Positions 1-33,878 of a stretch of DNA of 64,000 bases are shown piece by piece (position 1 is the stretch's first letter; each line of letters starts with the position of its first letter). The notes below the pieces were generated by a model. It was not told where the DNA came from. It worked only from the letters and a program-made list of their open reading frames with translations, and ran no database searches. The position numbers were made by a program, and so were the translations under genes. Origin of the DNA: Theristus sp. LFF4_11 (taxonomy: Eukaryota > Nematoda > Chromadorea > Monhysterida > Xyalidae). Location: contig JASANC010004426.1 in the NCBI GenBank assembly GCA_030248135.1, positions 62,001-126,000 on the forward strand, in the 5' to 3' direction.

Positions 1-346
1 TGGCTGGCTACACATGTTTATATTTTGAAAGCACACGCACGCGAAAACTGGGTGTGGTACAATATATGTATCTCACAATTTGACCGTTTTTACAATTTAT
101 CCCTGAATAAATAAACCAGTTCGGTAAATCTGGTACAAACCGGAGCAACATTCCACATGCCGTGCCTTCTTATTTAAAACGGGCACAACATGACCGCAAA
201 CAATGCGTTTTCATCTTTTATAAAAAATGTTGGCTTAGGATAAGGACTAGGTATGAAACCGAAAACAAACTCACTGCAGCAAAATCTGATCGAAAATCTT
301 TGATTTTGAAAAACTGTATTTTAGTGCATATGGCACCCATTTCCAC

Positions 347-573
347 GCTTCAAGACTGTTATCATTGACCACCTTTCAGTTTCAATGCGTCAAGAATTGA
401 AAATGGCGAAATAACTGTTATCGCCGATTCAACAAATTTTATCCCAGAGCAGAGTCATCGTTGAACAATGTGGTCAATGATAACAGTCTTGAAGCGATGA
501 CATAGCCTGGGATAAAATTTGGCTGAATCGGCGATACATTTTTAGCCAATTTCAATTCTTGACGCATTGAAAG
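347..573. repeat. Interleaved inverted repeats (A-B-A'-B')
   Basis: Segment A (347-372) is reverse-complemented exactly at 470-495. Segment B (373-446) is reverse-complemented imperfectly at 508-573. The order is A, B, A', B', so the two pairings overlap instead of nesting. This is not the layout of a simple palindromic transposon. It could come from a rearranged foldback element or from duplication plus inversion. Confidence 0.7.
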
Positions 574-648
574 TTCATGTGTACATTGATTACTATAAAA
601 ACCTTCTCGAATAGAAAGAGTGTATACAAGTACGGTATTACTTTGAGA

Positions 649-838
649 ATGGACAACTCCAGTGAAAAATCTTATTGCGACTTGGAGGAGTTTTTCGATC
701 CAAAACCGGACAATCACACAAATTTCAACATCGTCGAACCGAAGCGACGAAATGTTTCGTTCGTGCAGCGTTTGCGCTATTCGGTGGCCGCGATTGGCCT
801 TGGCCAGCGAACGTCGAACAACAATAATCTGGAAACTG
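649..838 (+). CDS. Putative coding exon, unknown
   Basis: An ATG at 649 opens about 60 codons that look coding. They are rich in charged residues (starting MDNSSEKSYC), include a basic stretch reading RRNVSFVQRLRYSV, and use GC-ending codons unlike the AT-rich surroundings. A possible GT donor lies near 838, in the codons after a run of four Asn. The reading frame then continues without coding character to a stop near 915. It could be the first exon of an unrecognised small gene, or an alternative upstream first exon of the cotransporter that begins at 2570. I found no partner exon. The long antisense frame over the same bases (439-969) looks like a shadow. Confidence 0.35.
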
Positions 839-1397
839 GTCTGTTGCACACGTTTTGTTTTGAAAACGTTTTCCTCGTTTTCTTGAATTTTTTTCAAAAA
901 ATGAAGGTCGGTTAGGTCAATCGTTCTATGACTGTATGTAATCAGTTCCAAGCGCCTGAAGCACGGCATGCATTTGCGTAATAACGGGTATTTTCACTCC
1001 AAAAGATATTCGTCGTCGTGTCTGGAAGTATCCGTACCCGTGGGTTCTTATTTTTTTGCATGCAGTATTTTTTTTAACCGACCAGAAGATATTTTTGGCA
1101 GAGTAATAACAACTGTATGCAGAAAGAATTCTGTGAATCAGTAACAGCGGGCGTCATCGAACGAGCTTGAAATGCTACACATTGATTAAAGCTCTGCAAA
1201 AAGAATGACATGTTCCCCAAATGACTGCAGTTGCTGTTTTTCATGTGTTGGCTTTTTCATCACTTGTATAGAATGCATATGTGGGTATGAGCATCGCAAT
1301 GCCGGGTGTGTGCGGTTGACTTTTTACTTCCATTATTGGTAAATTTTTATTCTTCCGTTTTTGTTGGTCGATACTCGCTTCCTGTTTTCGGCTGAAC

Positions 1398-1631
1398 ATG
1401 GGTGGAGGTATCCAGAAATTTCAAAACGCTGAATGGAAAAAGTTTGCCGCTATAGTTCGTTCGCACTGCAAGCAAATACCTAATAACAGGAGCAGTAGCT
1501 TGTTGTCAGCACTTATTTTCCTGTGCGTTGTATTGTTTATTATGAGAAACCTAGGACGCAGAACATTTTCTCAGAGCTATAAAACAGCACCGCTGAAATC
1601 CCTTGCCGAACCCTCAAACTTGACTTTTTAA
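1398..1631 (+). CDS. Small single-pass membrane protein, hypothetical
   Basis: This is a 77-codon ORF with an ATG at 1398. The N-terminal third is polar and mixed in charge. Residues of about 35-52 form a hydrophobic segment (SSLLSALIFLCVVLFIM) that is long enough for one transmembrane helix, and a basic patch (RNLGRR) follows it. That arrangement suits a small tail-anchored or type II membrane protein. A canonical AATAAA at 1677-1682, 46 bases past the stop, supports a short intronless transcript. I recognise no family. It could also be a chance ORF, because composition gives only weak support. Confidence 0.35.
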   Translation: MGGGIQKFQNAEWKKFAAIVRSHCKQIPNNRSSSLLSALIFLCVVLFIMRNLGRRTFSQSYKTAPLKSLAEPSNLTF

Positions 1632-1676
1632 GCATAGCAGTGTTTCATTTCATCGAACGAATGTTTAGTTGGCGTT

Positions 1677-1682
1677 AATAAA
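1677..1682 (+). terminator. Polyadenylation signal AATAAA
   Basis: A canonical hexamer just downstream of the small ORF that ends at 1631. Confidence 0.4.
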
Positions 1683-2569
1683 CGCTTGCTTTTCACTTGT
1701 TTCTTAATGTGAAACTGAACGGTTTAAAAAGCAGTTCATCGACTGATTGTGGACGTGTTTCCCTTAGAAAGTACAAACACACTGCTGCAGCATAACAAAG
1801 TATGAGAAAATCTGTTAGCTTTTCTGGGAAAACAGCGTCGAAAAAGCGAATCATTGAAAAATTCAACAATGGTGAGTCGCTGGTCAGTTCGAGTTTCTTC
1901 TGAGTGGTGGAAAATGCCATTTTTGGAACAGCTAGTTTTTTGTGTAAACACAATTTTAAATTTTTAACATTGAAACGTAGCAGTCCATCATGTCATGCAC
2001 GTAGATTGGTCATCTTCACGACTAGAATTGATTGATTACATATTTTGCAAAAAAATTCACTTGAACATGTTGTTTCAGTCGGTTTACCTACGAATCGTTC
2101 ATTTGTATTTCAAAGTTTTGACTGTTTCTAATTTTAGTTTTTGTTTACTTTTTTTCTCGTATCGTTTTTTGTAAGTAATTCAATCATGAAACATGACTAA
2201 AATTTCGGTGCGGCTAATACTGTGTAAAATTATTATACGTGCAGAACGCACTGTGCATAAGTTGGTGTCATGTCTAATTGTGGGTTTTGAGAGCTGGAGA
2301 ACATTCTTCCGATATAGTTTCTCTTCAAGGACTCTAAATATGTCATCAATAACTTAACGTCTCACGTACATATACAGTAATTGATTACTTTGTGTCGCTT
2401 GTTTTAGTCTTTATTTGACCGAAATGTCTGAAAAAATTATTTTTTGCGCTTTTGTGAGCGGAGTGCTGATACTGCTGAAAGCTTTAAACTGAAAAAACAA
2501 GCGGAATTTTGACGGTTCCGGATTCAATTTTCAGACAACTTAGTGTTTTTTTTTTACAAATCGACCATA

Positions 2570-19115
<16,546 letters not shown>

Positions 19116-20778
19116 AGGATCGCGTTCGTTGTCGCTTCGAATATTGTCCTTTGCGAGTTGCTCGTGTCGTCGCAATGACGGACGTGCGATGACATCGGTT
19201 ATTGCTAGCAGGTCTTTTGTTTCAACAGGAGTATCTTTGTTTTCGTGTCTTTTGTTCGGTGGTTCTGCTGTAATGGCTGTAAGGGTGGTTTTGGCGGAAA
19301 GGGTTGTTTTTTGCATTATTTTGTTGATTGGTTCAGTGACTGAAATGCATTTGATTCATCAAACCGCTAGTTATGATTCAAAAACCACCTTTAGTTATGT
19401 ATCCATTGTTTTGTTTGAATTGTTCCTTTTTATTTTTTTGTGCCCAGTTTTACAATCGTCAGAATTTTGTTTTCATATTTTTTTCTTTTTCTGTTTGGCG
19501 TAAAATTGACTAAGTTTTGCTGAACTCAATTTTCTTTCGCATAATTGTGAATGCTCTTTGAGTTATTGACAAGAGTTTGCAGGTACAGGGTTGCTATGAA
19601 CATGTATAATTTCCAATGTTTTTGCTGCTGTAGTGTTCCAGTTAGCTCAATCCATATTGTCGCTCCTTGTTTGGTCACGGTTCGGTTCTTCAGTGTCCCC
19701 GTCCGGCTCCGACTAGAACTCGTAAATTTACAACGCCATTTGCTGATCGCTACGGTTACAATTGTTTCCGCCATTTTTTGTTCGAAAGTTATTGTTGTTC
19801 ATTAGGTAACATGTTTTGAATCAATCCAGTTCATTTTTTGTCACATGAAGATGTATAACATTTTGGATGTTTTCTCAAAATGTGTGCTCAGAATCTTGAT
19901 GTTTTTTCTTCGTGATTTTTCAAATTGAAAATCAACGATTTATGTTGAATCGAAGGCGAGTTATAAAAGCTTATCGTTCAAACGGGCTGCGCTCAAAAAA
20001 AATTAAAAAGAACGTTGTTTGAGTTTTGATGTTTGAAGTGAGTTGTTGTCTTCATCAAACTGCTTTATTTTTTTCTGCAAAAAATACAGTGACTGACTCA
20101 CCAAATTATGTTTGATTTGTGATTTGGTGGTTTTTGGTAAACCCAGTGTGAATTGGTGCGCATTCTGCGGCCAATGAGCGTCTGTTGTGCAAAAGGTGTC
20201 AACAATTCATCCAGTGTGTTGTTTATGTCTTGTAGATTGACTGAGAAACGGCGCGGCTGAAGTTGTCCGTCAATTTGCATTTATCTCTCGTTTTGTGTTC
20301 TGCTTCAAACTCTGGTCACGTTTGTATGACACAGTAACGTGTATGGAAAATGAACAAACAAAAACGTTTATGTTTTACGTGTAGATCAGGTTTATTTCGA
20401 GATTTTTTTGCAACTTTTTTCAACCCGCGTGCCTTTTTGTCTGTCGTGTACGTTTGAGTAAGCTTGATTTTTTTCACATTTCTCGTGTTGTTTTGAGCAA
20501 GAAATAGAATTTAGATTCGCCATATTCATTCTAATTATGCAAATTATATCTACAGTTTTTTTGCTTGGCTTGTGTGGCTTTTTTGTCGATAACAAAAAGA
20601 ATAAAAAGTTTCTTGTTCAAGGTGACGGAAACGTTTCACTTCTGAAAAATGTTTGCAATCACTGATACTTCACACTTCACTTTGCAGTCGAAACTATAAG
20701 CAAAACACTGAAACTGCGTTCGTTCCAAAATTTCAGATTTTTATTGGTTTTTTAAACAAATCACGCTTGCCGGAGACG
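19116..20778. other. Intergenic, KCC to KRI1
   Basis: An AT-rich gap that should contain the cotransporter 3' UTR and the KRI1 promoter. It has many T-runs. A candidate AATAAA occurs in the A-rich stretch near 20600. I see no further coding segment or clear repeat. Confidence 0.5.
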
Positions 20779-26118
<5,340 letters not shown>

Positions 26119-26218
26119 TGGCTGTTGTTAAATTTTTATGCATTACTGGTGTGTTTGTTGTTACCATGAAGTGCCAGTTTTTTGTGTGATGTAAACGCTG
26201 TTCTTATGAACCATATTG

Positions 26219-26224
26219 AATAAA
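26219..26224 (+). terminator. KRI1 polyadenylation signal
   Basis: AATAAA lies 100 bases after the KRI1 stop codon and before the hAT-like element. Confidence 0.6.
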
Positions 26225-26395
26225 TTATCAGGACTGTGTGTTTGTCAAATATTATTGATCTGATGGCACTGGGTTTCACATGGAGAACCCTGACTCATAT
26301 GAATTTATTTCCTGATGTTTTTGTTTGTCTTTATTTTACTGACAGGAATAATATGAATATAAGTGTATAGCTTTTGCGTGGGACAGACACCCCGA

Positions 26396-26865
26396 CATAG
26401 TTGTTCCAGAGCCGAGGGGTTGGGGGGGGCCGATATAGATAGCTGGAGCAAATTTTCCAGATAGATAGCTGGAAAATTTTGGGGGGGGCCGCGGGGGGGG
26501 CCATGTGACTTTGGGGGGGGGCCGGTCAAAATTTTGAAATTTGATAGATAGATAGCTAAAACAATAAAAAGCTATAAAAACAGCAAAATAATGCTAAAAA
26601 TACACTAAAAATCAAGTATAATCGCGTATTTTACCTAAAATTAGCGAAATTTTCAAGAATTACGAGCAAAAATGGTCAATTTTGCTCAAAAATTGACTCA
26701 TTTTATGTCCTCGAAGACAAAATTTTTTAGATAGATAGCTGGCTGAGAAATTTTTTTAGATAGATAATAGCTGAGCCGAAAAAACCTGTTTGATAGAGAT
26801 AGATTCGAAATTTTTTTGGGGGGGGCCGGCCCCCCCAGGCCCCCCCCCCCCCTAGAACAACTATG
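26396..26865. mobile_element. hAT-like MITE with 8-bp target duplication
   Basis: The terminal inverted repeats are CATAGTTGTTC and GAACAACTATG. The identical octamer CACCCCGA flanks the element at 26388-26395 and 26866-26873, which fits a hAT-type transposase. Inside are long G runs near the left end, C runs near the right end, scattered GATA motifs and AT-rich DNA with many AAAATT-type words. There is no coding sequence. A related copy lies at 33430-33878. Confidence 0.85.
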
Positions 26866-26873
26866 CACCCCGA

Positions 26874-27183
26874 TGCAACTCCAATATAACCGTCACACTT
26901 TAAACGTGTGCAGTTGTGATATGCTAAAAATTGTACCATTACCGTGTTGAAATTTTTAAAAGTAAAGGTTTGCTTGGCGTTTAGGGTGTCATAGAAACGA
27001 TACGGTCAGTGAGAAGAAACGCAATAACCCCACGCCGCCAAACCAGCACCGAAAAGAACAGTCAAGCAAAGAACAGTTGGGCCAACCGAACATTTTTACA
27101 CATTTTCCATTTTCAGGAATAGAAAAGTCAACCCGTGAAACTGTCCTTCACCAGCATTCGCAACATCAATCTCATCCTTGAAA
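26874..27183. other. Intergenic, upstream of CCT2
   Basis: A short gap between the hAT-like element and the CCT2 start. It presumably contains the CCT2 promoter and 5' UTR. No specific motif or coding sequence was recognised. Confidence 0.4.
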
Positions 27184-30100
27184 ATGATGCTGAATCCGGT
27201 GCAAGTGTTGAAGACGGACGCGCAGGAAGAGAAGGGTGAAATTGCGCGCATGTCGTCGTTCGTTGGTGCGATCGCCATCGGCGACGTCGTGAAGACAACG
27301 CTCGGCCCGAAGGGAATGGTGCGTCGCGTTGCCTGTTTGCAGTTTGTTTTGTTAATGCCGATTTTGGCTACTTTTCTGGAGTTTTGTCTTCCATTTGGCT
27401 GAATTTTTTCCTGAGAGCATACGTGTGGTATGTGTGTGTGTATGTATGTTTCCCAAAACACAACGTGTGCGATGGAGGGAGATTTTATTGTGTGTGTTTC
27501 AATCCAATTTGTGAGCACAAGTGTGCAGGTGCAGCTCTGTTTGGTCTGATTTTGGTTGATTCATTCTCTTTCAGGATAAGATCCTTGTCTCGGGTGAGAC
27601 GGTTCAGTCGCAGGCAGTCACGGTCACCAACGACGGTGCGACCATCTTGAAGTCAGTCGGTGTGGACAATCCGGCAGCTAAAGTGCTCGTTGGTAAGTGC
27701 GTCATGGCAACAGTGACTACAAAATTTATCCAAAAATTCGCTGTGACTTCGTTTGCACTCCGCAAATGCGATCCACCGATGACTGCAAGCGCGTTTCATC
27801 AGCTTGCCCACCTTTCGCAGACATGTCGATGGCGCAGGACAACGAAGTCGGCGACGGCACCACGTCCGTGTGCGTGCTCGCTGCTGAACTGCTCAGGGTT
27901 GGCGTGGAAGTTTGCGTTTCACAGAAATACTATTTTCAATGTCAAAAAAAACTGTCAGTTAAGATGCGAACTTGCATGGCTCAAAATCCTCTGAAATGTT
28001 GTTTTCTTCTGTGCACTTTGAGAAAGAAACATTTGGAAACTGTCTCATAATACAACAAGCATGAATTGTTGTGCAAGGATAACATCCAAACTGAATTGCA
28101 GGAAGCGGAGCGTCTCGTTGAGATGCACGTGCACCCGCAGACGATCATTGCAGGGTGGCGGCTGGCGTGTGCGGCCGCGAAGAGTGCCCTGGAGAAGGCT
28201 GCACTGCAGTCGAGGTCAGGGTGGGCACTGGTGCAATAGTTGTGGCAATTTACTACTGCTGCTCTAACGATGTCCAATCAATGCAAAATTGATGTTTTCT
28301 TACTTGGTGTCGTTGGTTTACTAGTCAAGTTGTTTTCGTGCTTAGCAGTCCTTGGTTTTCTTCCGTGTGGTTTTCATTGTTTTTTTACGTGAAATTATGT
28401 CCACACCCGACGATCCTCATACCGTCGAATAATAAAGCTAATGAATGAATGTTTCGGTGTAAAAAGACACCACAAACGCACATTTTAAACCAAGACTGAG
28501 GGAATGTTGAAAAAACACCGATTTCAGCAGCGACGAAGCAGAATTTCGCAAGGAACTGCTCAACATTGCGTCGACCACACTCGGCTCGAAAATTTTGGGC
28601 CAACACAAGGAACTGTTCACAAAGCTGGCTGTGGATGCGGTGCTCAGACTGAAGGTCGCACGCAAACTGGTGTTTTTGGTTGTTCCACTATTTGGGTGAT
28701 AGATCACGTGACGGTCTGTATTTTCTGAATTGACTTTCGATTTTATTTTAGGGCAGCGGAAATCTGGAAGCGATCCAGGTGATCAAGAAACTGGGCGGCA
28801 GCATGGCAGACTCGTATCTGGATGACGGTGCGTGTTGAATGACAACTAATATTTCGAAAGCTTTGTGTTTTGTTGAGATCCTGTAGACTGTGCCGAATAA
28901 AACAGAACTCGAGTTTTTAAACTTAAAAGTTTTTAAAAATAATACGGCGCCAAAGTCATTTCATTTCCTGTGCTGACAGGTTTTCTGCTCGAGAAACGCC
29001 CGGGCATGTATCAGCCGGATCGAATCGAGAACGCCAAGATCCTCATCGCGAACACTCCAATGGACACGGACAAAGTGAAGGTGAGTGACGAAAAACTGAA
29101 ATCATTCTGTCAGTCAGAACCGTATCGTGGTGATTCAAGTGGCGAGATAAAGGTTTTTTTGAAAAAAAATTGCAGGTTTTCGGCACCCGAGTTCGTGTCG
29201 AGTCCGTGGCGAAAGTGGCCGAACTCGAGGCAGCCGAAAAAGAGAAGATGAAAGAGAAGGTGGCGAAGATCGTCGCGCACAACATCAACGTCTTCATTAA
29301 TCGGTCGGAGTTTGGAAATTTTATTTTGTTTTCTTATTTTTAAATTTGCCGATTTTATTGTGTACAACGTAAAGTGAGCCATTTTTGGAAGCTGTTTCTT
29401 TTTTTCAGTCAACTCATCTACAACTATCCGGAGCAGTTGTTCGCCGACGCGAAAGTGATGGCGATTGAGCACGCCGATTTTGAAGGTGTGACTAATAAAG
29501 ACGGGAAATTACGAAATATCCACTGCGACGCTTTCAATCTCTGCTTGCCCGCCCGCATTTTGGAAAATTCTTCTGATACAAAAGCGATGGCCGATCGTGC
29601 CGTATGCGACTTTGCATTTGCGATTCACCCAACGACGTTCACTCTCAGGGATCGATCGTCTCGCGAAAGTGCTCGGTGGCGACGTCGTGTCGACATTCGA
29701 CTCGCCGGGCGACGTGACACTGGGAGAGTGCAAGCTGATTCAGTCGGTCATGATTGGCGAAGATAAACTGCTGAAGTTCAGTGGTGTGCCGCTCGGTGCG
29801 TTCGCGAAGCGTTTGCGTCTGCATAGCTTTGCTTGTTGCATCCGAAAAGTTCGTTTTTGCTTGACGTGCCAGTTCAAAATTGCCTGAAGTGATCCTGCCG
29901 TGTCTGTGGTTTCAACAACGCAACACGTCATCACATTTCCAACATCAGACACCTCTTGAACTGGTTGTGAAACAGTTGCAACTGCTTCGTTGTAACAAAC
30001 TGCCCACTTTCTGCGCGTTTTGTGACCTGCGCTCACCTGTTGTTCGTCAGGCGAGGCGTGCTCGGTGGTGGTGCGTGGTGCGACGCAGCAGATCTTGGAC

Positions 30101-31587
30101 GAAGCGGAGCGCTCGCTGCACGATGCGTTGTGCGTTTTGGTGACACACGTGAAACAGCCGAAGACCGTTTTTGGGGGAGGTCTGTTTCGGTCCTCGTCTT
30201 GATACATGAAGTTCGCTGTTTGCGGTGTCGCCAGGTGGACGCATACCGCGGTGCCCCCCTGGCTCGTCAGTGCGACGGATGTGATGTTGATGTTTATGCC
30301 GATCTGATTGATTGAAATGAACAATGCGTGCGTGTGGAAGAGCAAGCAGCGCTGATTGGCTGCAGAACACGTTGGTTCTATGATGTGGCCAATCAACGAA
30401 TCAGACTTGGAAGCAGCAACTTGTCTGAGAGAACTGAACGACAGCTCTCTGTCTCTATTTATAGTCGCTGTTAGTCCGTGAACCAATCAGTGCACACCAC
30501 TGCATGCACCCAACCAGCAACCAGCTCGCAAATGCACGTGCAGGCTCGAGCGAGATGCTGATGTCCGTGGCAGTGCAGCAGCTGGCCGCGCGCACCGCAG
30601 GCAAGCAGGCGTTCGCGATCGAGGCGTTCGCACGGGCGCTCGCGCAGCTGCCAACGATCATTGCGGACAATGCCGGCCTGGACAGTGCCGACCTGGTAGC
30701 ACGCCTGAGGGCCGAGCACAGCAAGGGCAACACCAAGGCCGGACTCGGTGAGTGTGTGTGGGCGAACAGTGGGGGGCTCGTGTGAGCATGGTGAGTCGTG
30801 TGAATGGACAGTTGGCCATAAACAGGCAGTTATGAATGATGTGAACACCCGAGCGGCACTTGCAAACAACAGCCACTGTGATAGCAACCAAGCGCGTGCG
30901 ACGCTGTGGTGTACCGTAGTGGTGCACTTGGCGGCATGCGGTGCGCTCGCTGAAGCGTGCCACACCACCGTCGCAGCAGGAGCAATCAGTGCTTGGTTTC
31001 TGGTGGTTGCTTGTTGCTTGCATCAGAATAATGGATCCGCAATACAGTCAATCAGCGGTGTAAAAATGTCAGTGGTGGCAATGGTTGATTAGTGTCGTGA
31101 TTGTGTGGCAGCCGACAAAGTTTTTGTGCGGAGGTACCGTGGGAAGCATAATCTGCTTTCAGCTTCATTTTTTTATTCTTGTTTTGTAGGGGGTTTAGGC
31201 ATTTTTAGCCAGGGCTAGCCCAGAAACGCGTATAGAACGCCGTCGAGTAGGGTGCCCATCGAGTTTTCTGTGTCATCAAGTGCTCATACGCCCCTCGGCG
31301 GGGCTCGATCCCCCTAACGCACAGACAATAGTCGAACACGCTACCAGCAGGCAACGAGTGTGCCATGAATTTTACCACCAACAACAAGCTGAACACATTG
31401 CATGTGACGCACAGACATCAGCAAAGGCGCAGTGGGCGACATGTCTGCGCTGGGCGTGGTCGAGTCGTACCGTGTGAAACAGGCGATGCTCTCGAGTGCA
31501 GCGGAGGCAGCTGAGATGATCATCAGGGTTGACGACATCATCAAGGCTGCGCCACGCGCCAGGGGCAGCGATCGCATGCCCTGTTGA
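27184..31587 (+). CDS. CCT2: T-complex chaperonin subunit beta
   Basis: ATP-driven cytosolic chaperonin subunit (TRiC/CCT) that helps fold actin, tubulin and WD40 proteins. Exons: 27184-27318, 27575-27692, 27821-27897, 28102-28220, 28528-28654, 28752-28827, 28980-29080, 29176-29303, 29409-29485, 29649-29795, 30051-30179, 30544-30747, 31415-31587. All phases fit, giving 536 aa, the usual length. Group II chaperonin motifs are [21 protein letters not shown], the nucleotide-site [39 protein letters not shown] (beta-subunit signature), [71 protein letters not shown] and a C-terminal [13 protein letters not shown]. Two adjacent ATGs (27184 and 27187) are both possible starts. The last intron contains a tRNA-like segment near 31290-31370. 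A likely AATAAA lies near 32238. Confidence 0.96.
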
Positions 31588-33199
31588 GCGGTCATCGAGC
31601 GTGTCAAGCGAGTTCTGTCTGACTGACTGAACGGCTGACGTTTCCATCAAGTGATGCAGGTTTTTCGGTTTTTGACTGTAGCTTTTCGGTTTTTGACTGT
31701 AGCTTTTCGGTTTTTGTTGTTCGTTTTTCGTCAGTTGTCAGCGTTGTACACCCAAGAATTGGACTGTCATTATTGCTTGTGTGATCCTGTCCTTGTTTGA
31801 TGGTTGTCAAAACTTTCTATTATTTAGTCGCATTTTTTTTGTGATTTTTTTGATTGAGTTGATTTTTGAATTGAATTGTTATGCTGGGTTTTGTTTTGTT
31901 ACGTTAGGTAGCATAATTTTTTGCAATAATGTTTTTTTGATTTTTTTGTAGCTGAGTTTATTCTCCAGTTTAAGAATTGATTTTTAAGTTTTGTTGCTGA
32001 TGTTTTGGCGATCTTTACTTATGATGCACGGTTGTTGATGTGCGAGAAGCTTGGGAACATCTGCGAGTTTCGTCTCTTGTTTCGTTTGTTTATGCTTTGT
32101 TTTCTTGTTACGTTCTGTTTCGTGAATTTGCTGCAGTTGCATCTGGTCAAAGTCGAAAAGTTCAGTCCATACGGTTGTTTATCTTGTTTTGTTAATTCTG
32201 ATTGTTAATTTTAATGATCGGACACAAGCGCTGAGGTAAATAAAAACAGTGATTTTGTGAGAGTCTGTGGCATAGAAACAACAGATTAAAAAGTTCAGAC
32301 TATCAGAAAGTTTTATCAAAGGGGACTTTGTACCCAAATCATCGTTCGAAAGGCGATCATCCGTAAACTGTTCAAAAATTATAGCTCGGGTAACACCTTG
32401 AAATCTGGCTCTCTTCAGCAGCTGAGCTGAGATTGATAGCCGAGTCGAAAGTATGCGACTTCAATCAACTTGATGGTTTCAAGTGCAAAGTTTTTAGCGT
32501 GACTTTGTGGGATTTCGTGTTTTGTCAGTGCCTGTGTGTTTTGCTCGTACTTCGATGCGTGTTATCCGTGAATAAATAATCTCATTGTCACGTGTTTCAC
32601 CGATTAGTCATCTGCAATTCACTGTAACTTCCGATTCAGTGCAACGCAGGGTTTTTTTTAGCTGCGCGGTGTGCTTTGCCTTGCCCACTGATAGTACCAC
32701 TGTATGGCCGAATCCTTGTTTGCTCATTCAAAATGAAAATAGTCGCAGACTAGTAGTTGTCTTTCTAAAAATGCCAAGTTATTTGCCGCTCATGTGTGCA
32801 ATGGACAAAGAACGAACAAATTGATCAATCCATTCATAAAAAACACGTCAAATTTGACACAGAATTGGGTTTTTGAACGTTTTTTTCATTCAAATTTCGC
32901 GCGCTCCTTGCACCCTGAAAACAACCTTTCATGTGTTATCGGTCATGCCGTGCTATTTATTCTTTTGAATGAAAAGATGTTATTCTAAATATAAAAATCG
33001 CACCTTGTTTCGTGTGAAAATGAAAGACGAGGCACACGAATAAATGAATCCCGCAACGGAGGGAGCGTGCGTGTGTCTTGCAGAAACATGGACAACATGC
33101 TTCTGATGACATTGTTGTTTCCCAGCCAGTCGCTGTGTTGACAGCTATGGCAACATGACTATCTATTAATATTGTCTTTGCTTTCTCTTCTATATCTTC
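31588..33199. other. Intergenic, downstream of CCT2
   Basis: T-rich DNA that likely begins with the CCT2 3' UTR and its signal near 32238. The TTTTCGGTTTTTGACTGTAG motif is repeated about three times at 31665-31725. No gene is supported. The short plus-strand frames here have no family resemblance or coding composition. Confidence 0.45.
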
Positions 33200-33440
33200 A
33201 CGGTGGGGTGGGGGAGGGGGGGGGAGGTTTTTTCTCTCCCCCCACCCCCCCCCCCCCCCCCCCCACCCCCCCCCCCCGCCCCCCCCCAACCGGGGCAGGG
33301 GGGGGGGAGGAGTGGGGGGGGGGGGGGGAGAGGGGGGGGGGGAAGATGGTGGGAGTCAGAGGGGTTAAGAAGGTGGGGGGGGGGGGTTCACCCGGTGGGG
33401 GGGGGGGGGTGGGGGGGGTGGGGGGGGCGATATAGCTAGC
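33200..33440. repeat. Poly-G/poly-C low-complexity tract
   Basis: About 240 bases of almost pure G and C runs: G-rich, then C-rich near 33240-33285, then G-rich again. It abuts the left side of the second hAT-like copy. Such tracts can form quadruplexes and are easily misassembled, so the exact length should not be trusted. Confidence 0.8.
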
Positions 33441-33878
33441 TGGATGGAGCAAATTTTCCAGATAGATAGATAGCTAGAAAATTTTGGGGGGGGGGGGGGG
33501 GGGGGGGGGGGGCCTTGTGCGGGGGGGGGGGGGGGGGGGGCCGGTCAAAATTTTGAAATTTGACAGATAGATAGCTAAAACGCTAAAAAGCTATAAAAAC
33601 AGCAAAATAATGCTAAAAATACACTAAAAATCACGTATAAACGCGTATTTTACCTAAAATTAGCGAAATTTTTAAGAATTACGAGCAAAATGGTCAATTT
33701 TGGCCAAAAATTGACTCATTTTATGTCTTCGAAGACAAAAATTTTCAGATAGATAGCTGGCTGAGAAAATTTTTTAGATAGATAATAGCTGAGCCGAAAA
33801 AACCTGTCTGATAAAGATAGATTCGAAAAATTTTTGGGGGGGGCCGGCCCCCCCCAGGCCCCCCCTAGAACAACTATG
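33430..33878. mobile_element. hAT-like MITE, second copy (left end lost)
   Basis: The interior (GATAGATAGCT blocks, the AAAACAGCAAAATAATGCTA stretch, TTTATGTCTTCGAAGACAAA) and the right terminus GAACAACTATG match the element at 26396-26865 closely. The matching CATAGTTGTTC left terminus is absent, and the poly-G/C tract at 33200-33440 stands in its place. No target duplication can therefore be shown. Confidence 0.8.

Larger units (their letters stand above)
1..2569. other. Gene-poor left edge
   Basis: This AT-rich stretch precedes the cotransporter gene. It holds an interleaved inverted-repeat patch at 347-573, a coding-looking segment at 649-838 and a small membrane-protein ORF at 1398-1631 with a polyadenylation signal. 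Both coding candidates are listed separately. From about 1690 to 2569 I see only AT-rich DNA with homopolymer runs and no coding signal. This part may contain the cotransporter promoter and 5' UTR, but I recognise no specific promoter element. Confidence 0.5.

Noticed and set aside
439..969. A 176-residue antisense ORF
   Set aside because: The opposite strand (649-838) has better coding composition, and this frame runs through the inverted-repeat patch.
31285..31375. A possible tRNA on the minus strand (box A-like TGCCTGCTGG, box B-like GGATCGAGCCC)
   Set aside because: The anticodon stem and acceptor stem do not pair properly. It may be the head of a tRNA-derived SINE or a decayed tRNA, but I could not define the element.
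33172..33452. Gly- and Pro-rich ORFs on both strands
   Set aside because: They are translations of G and C homopolymer runs.
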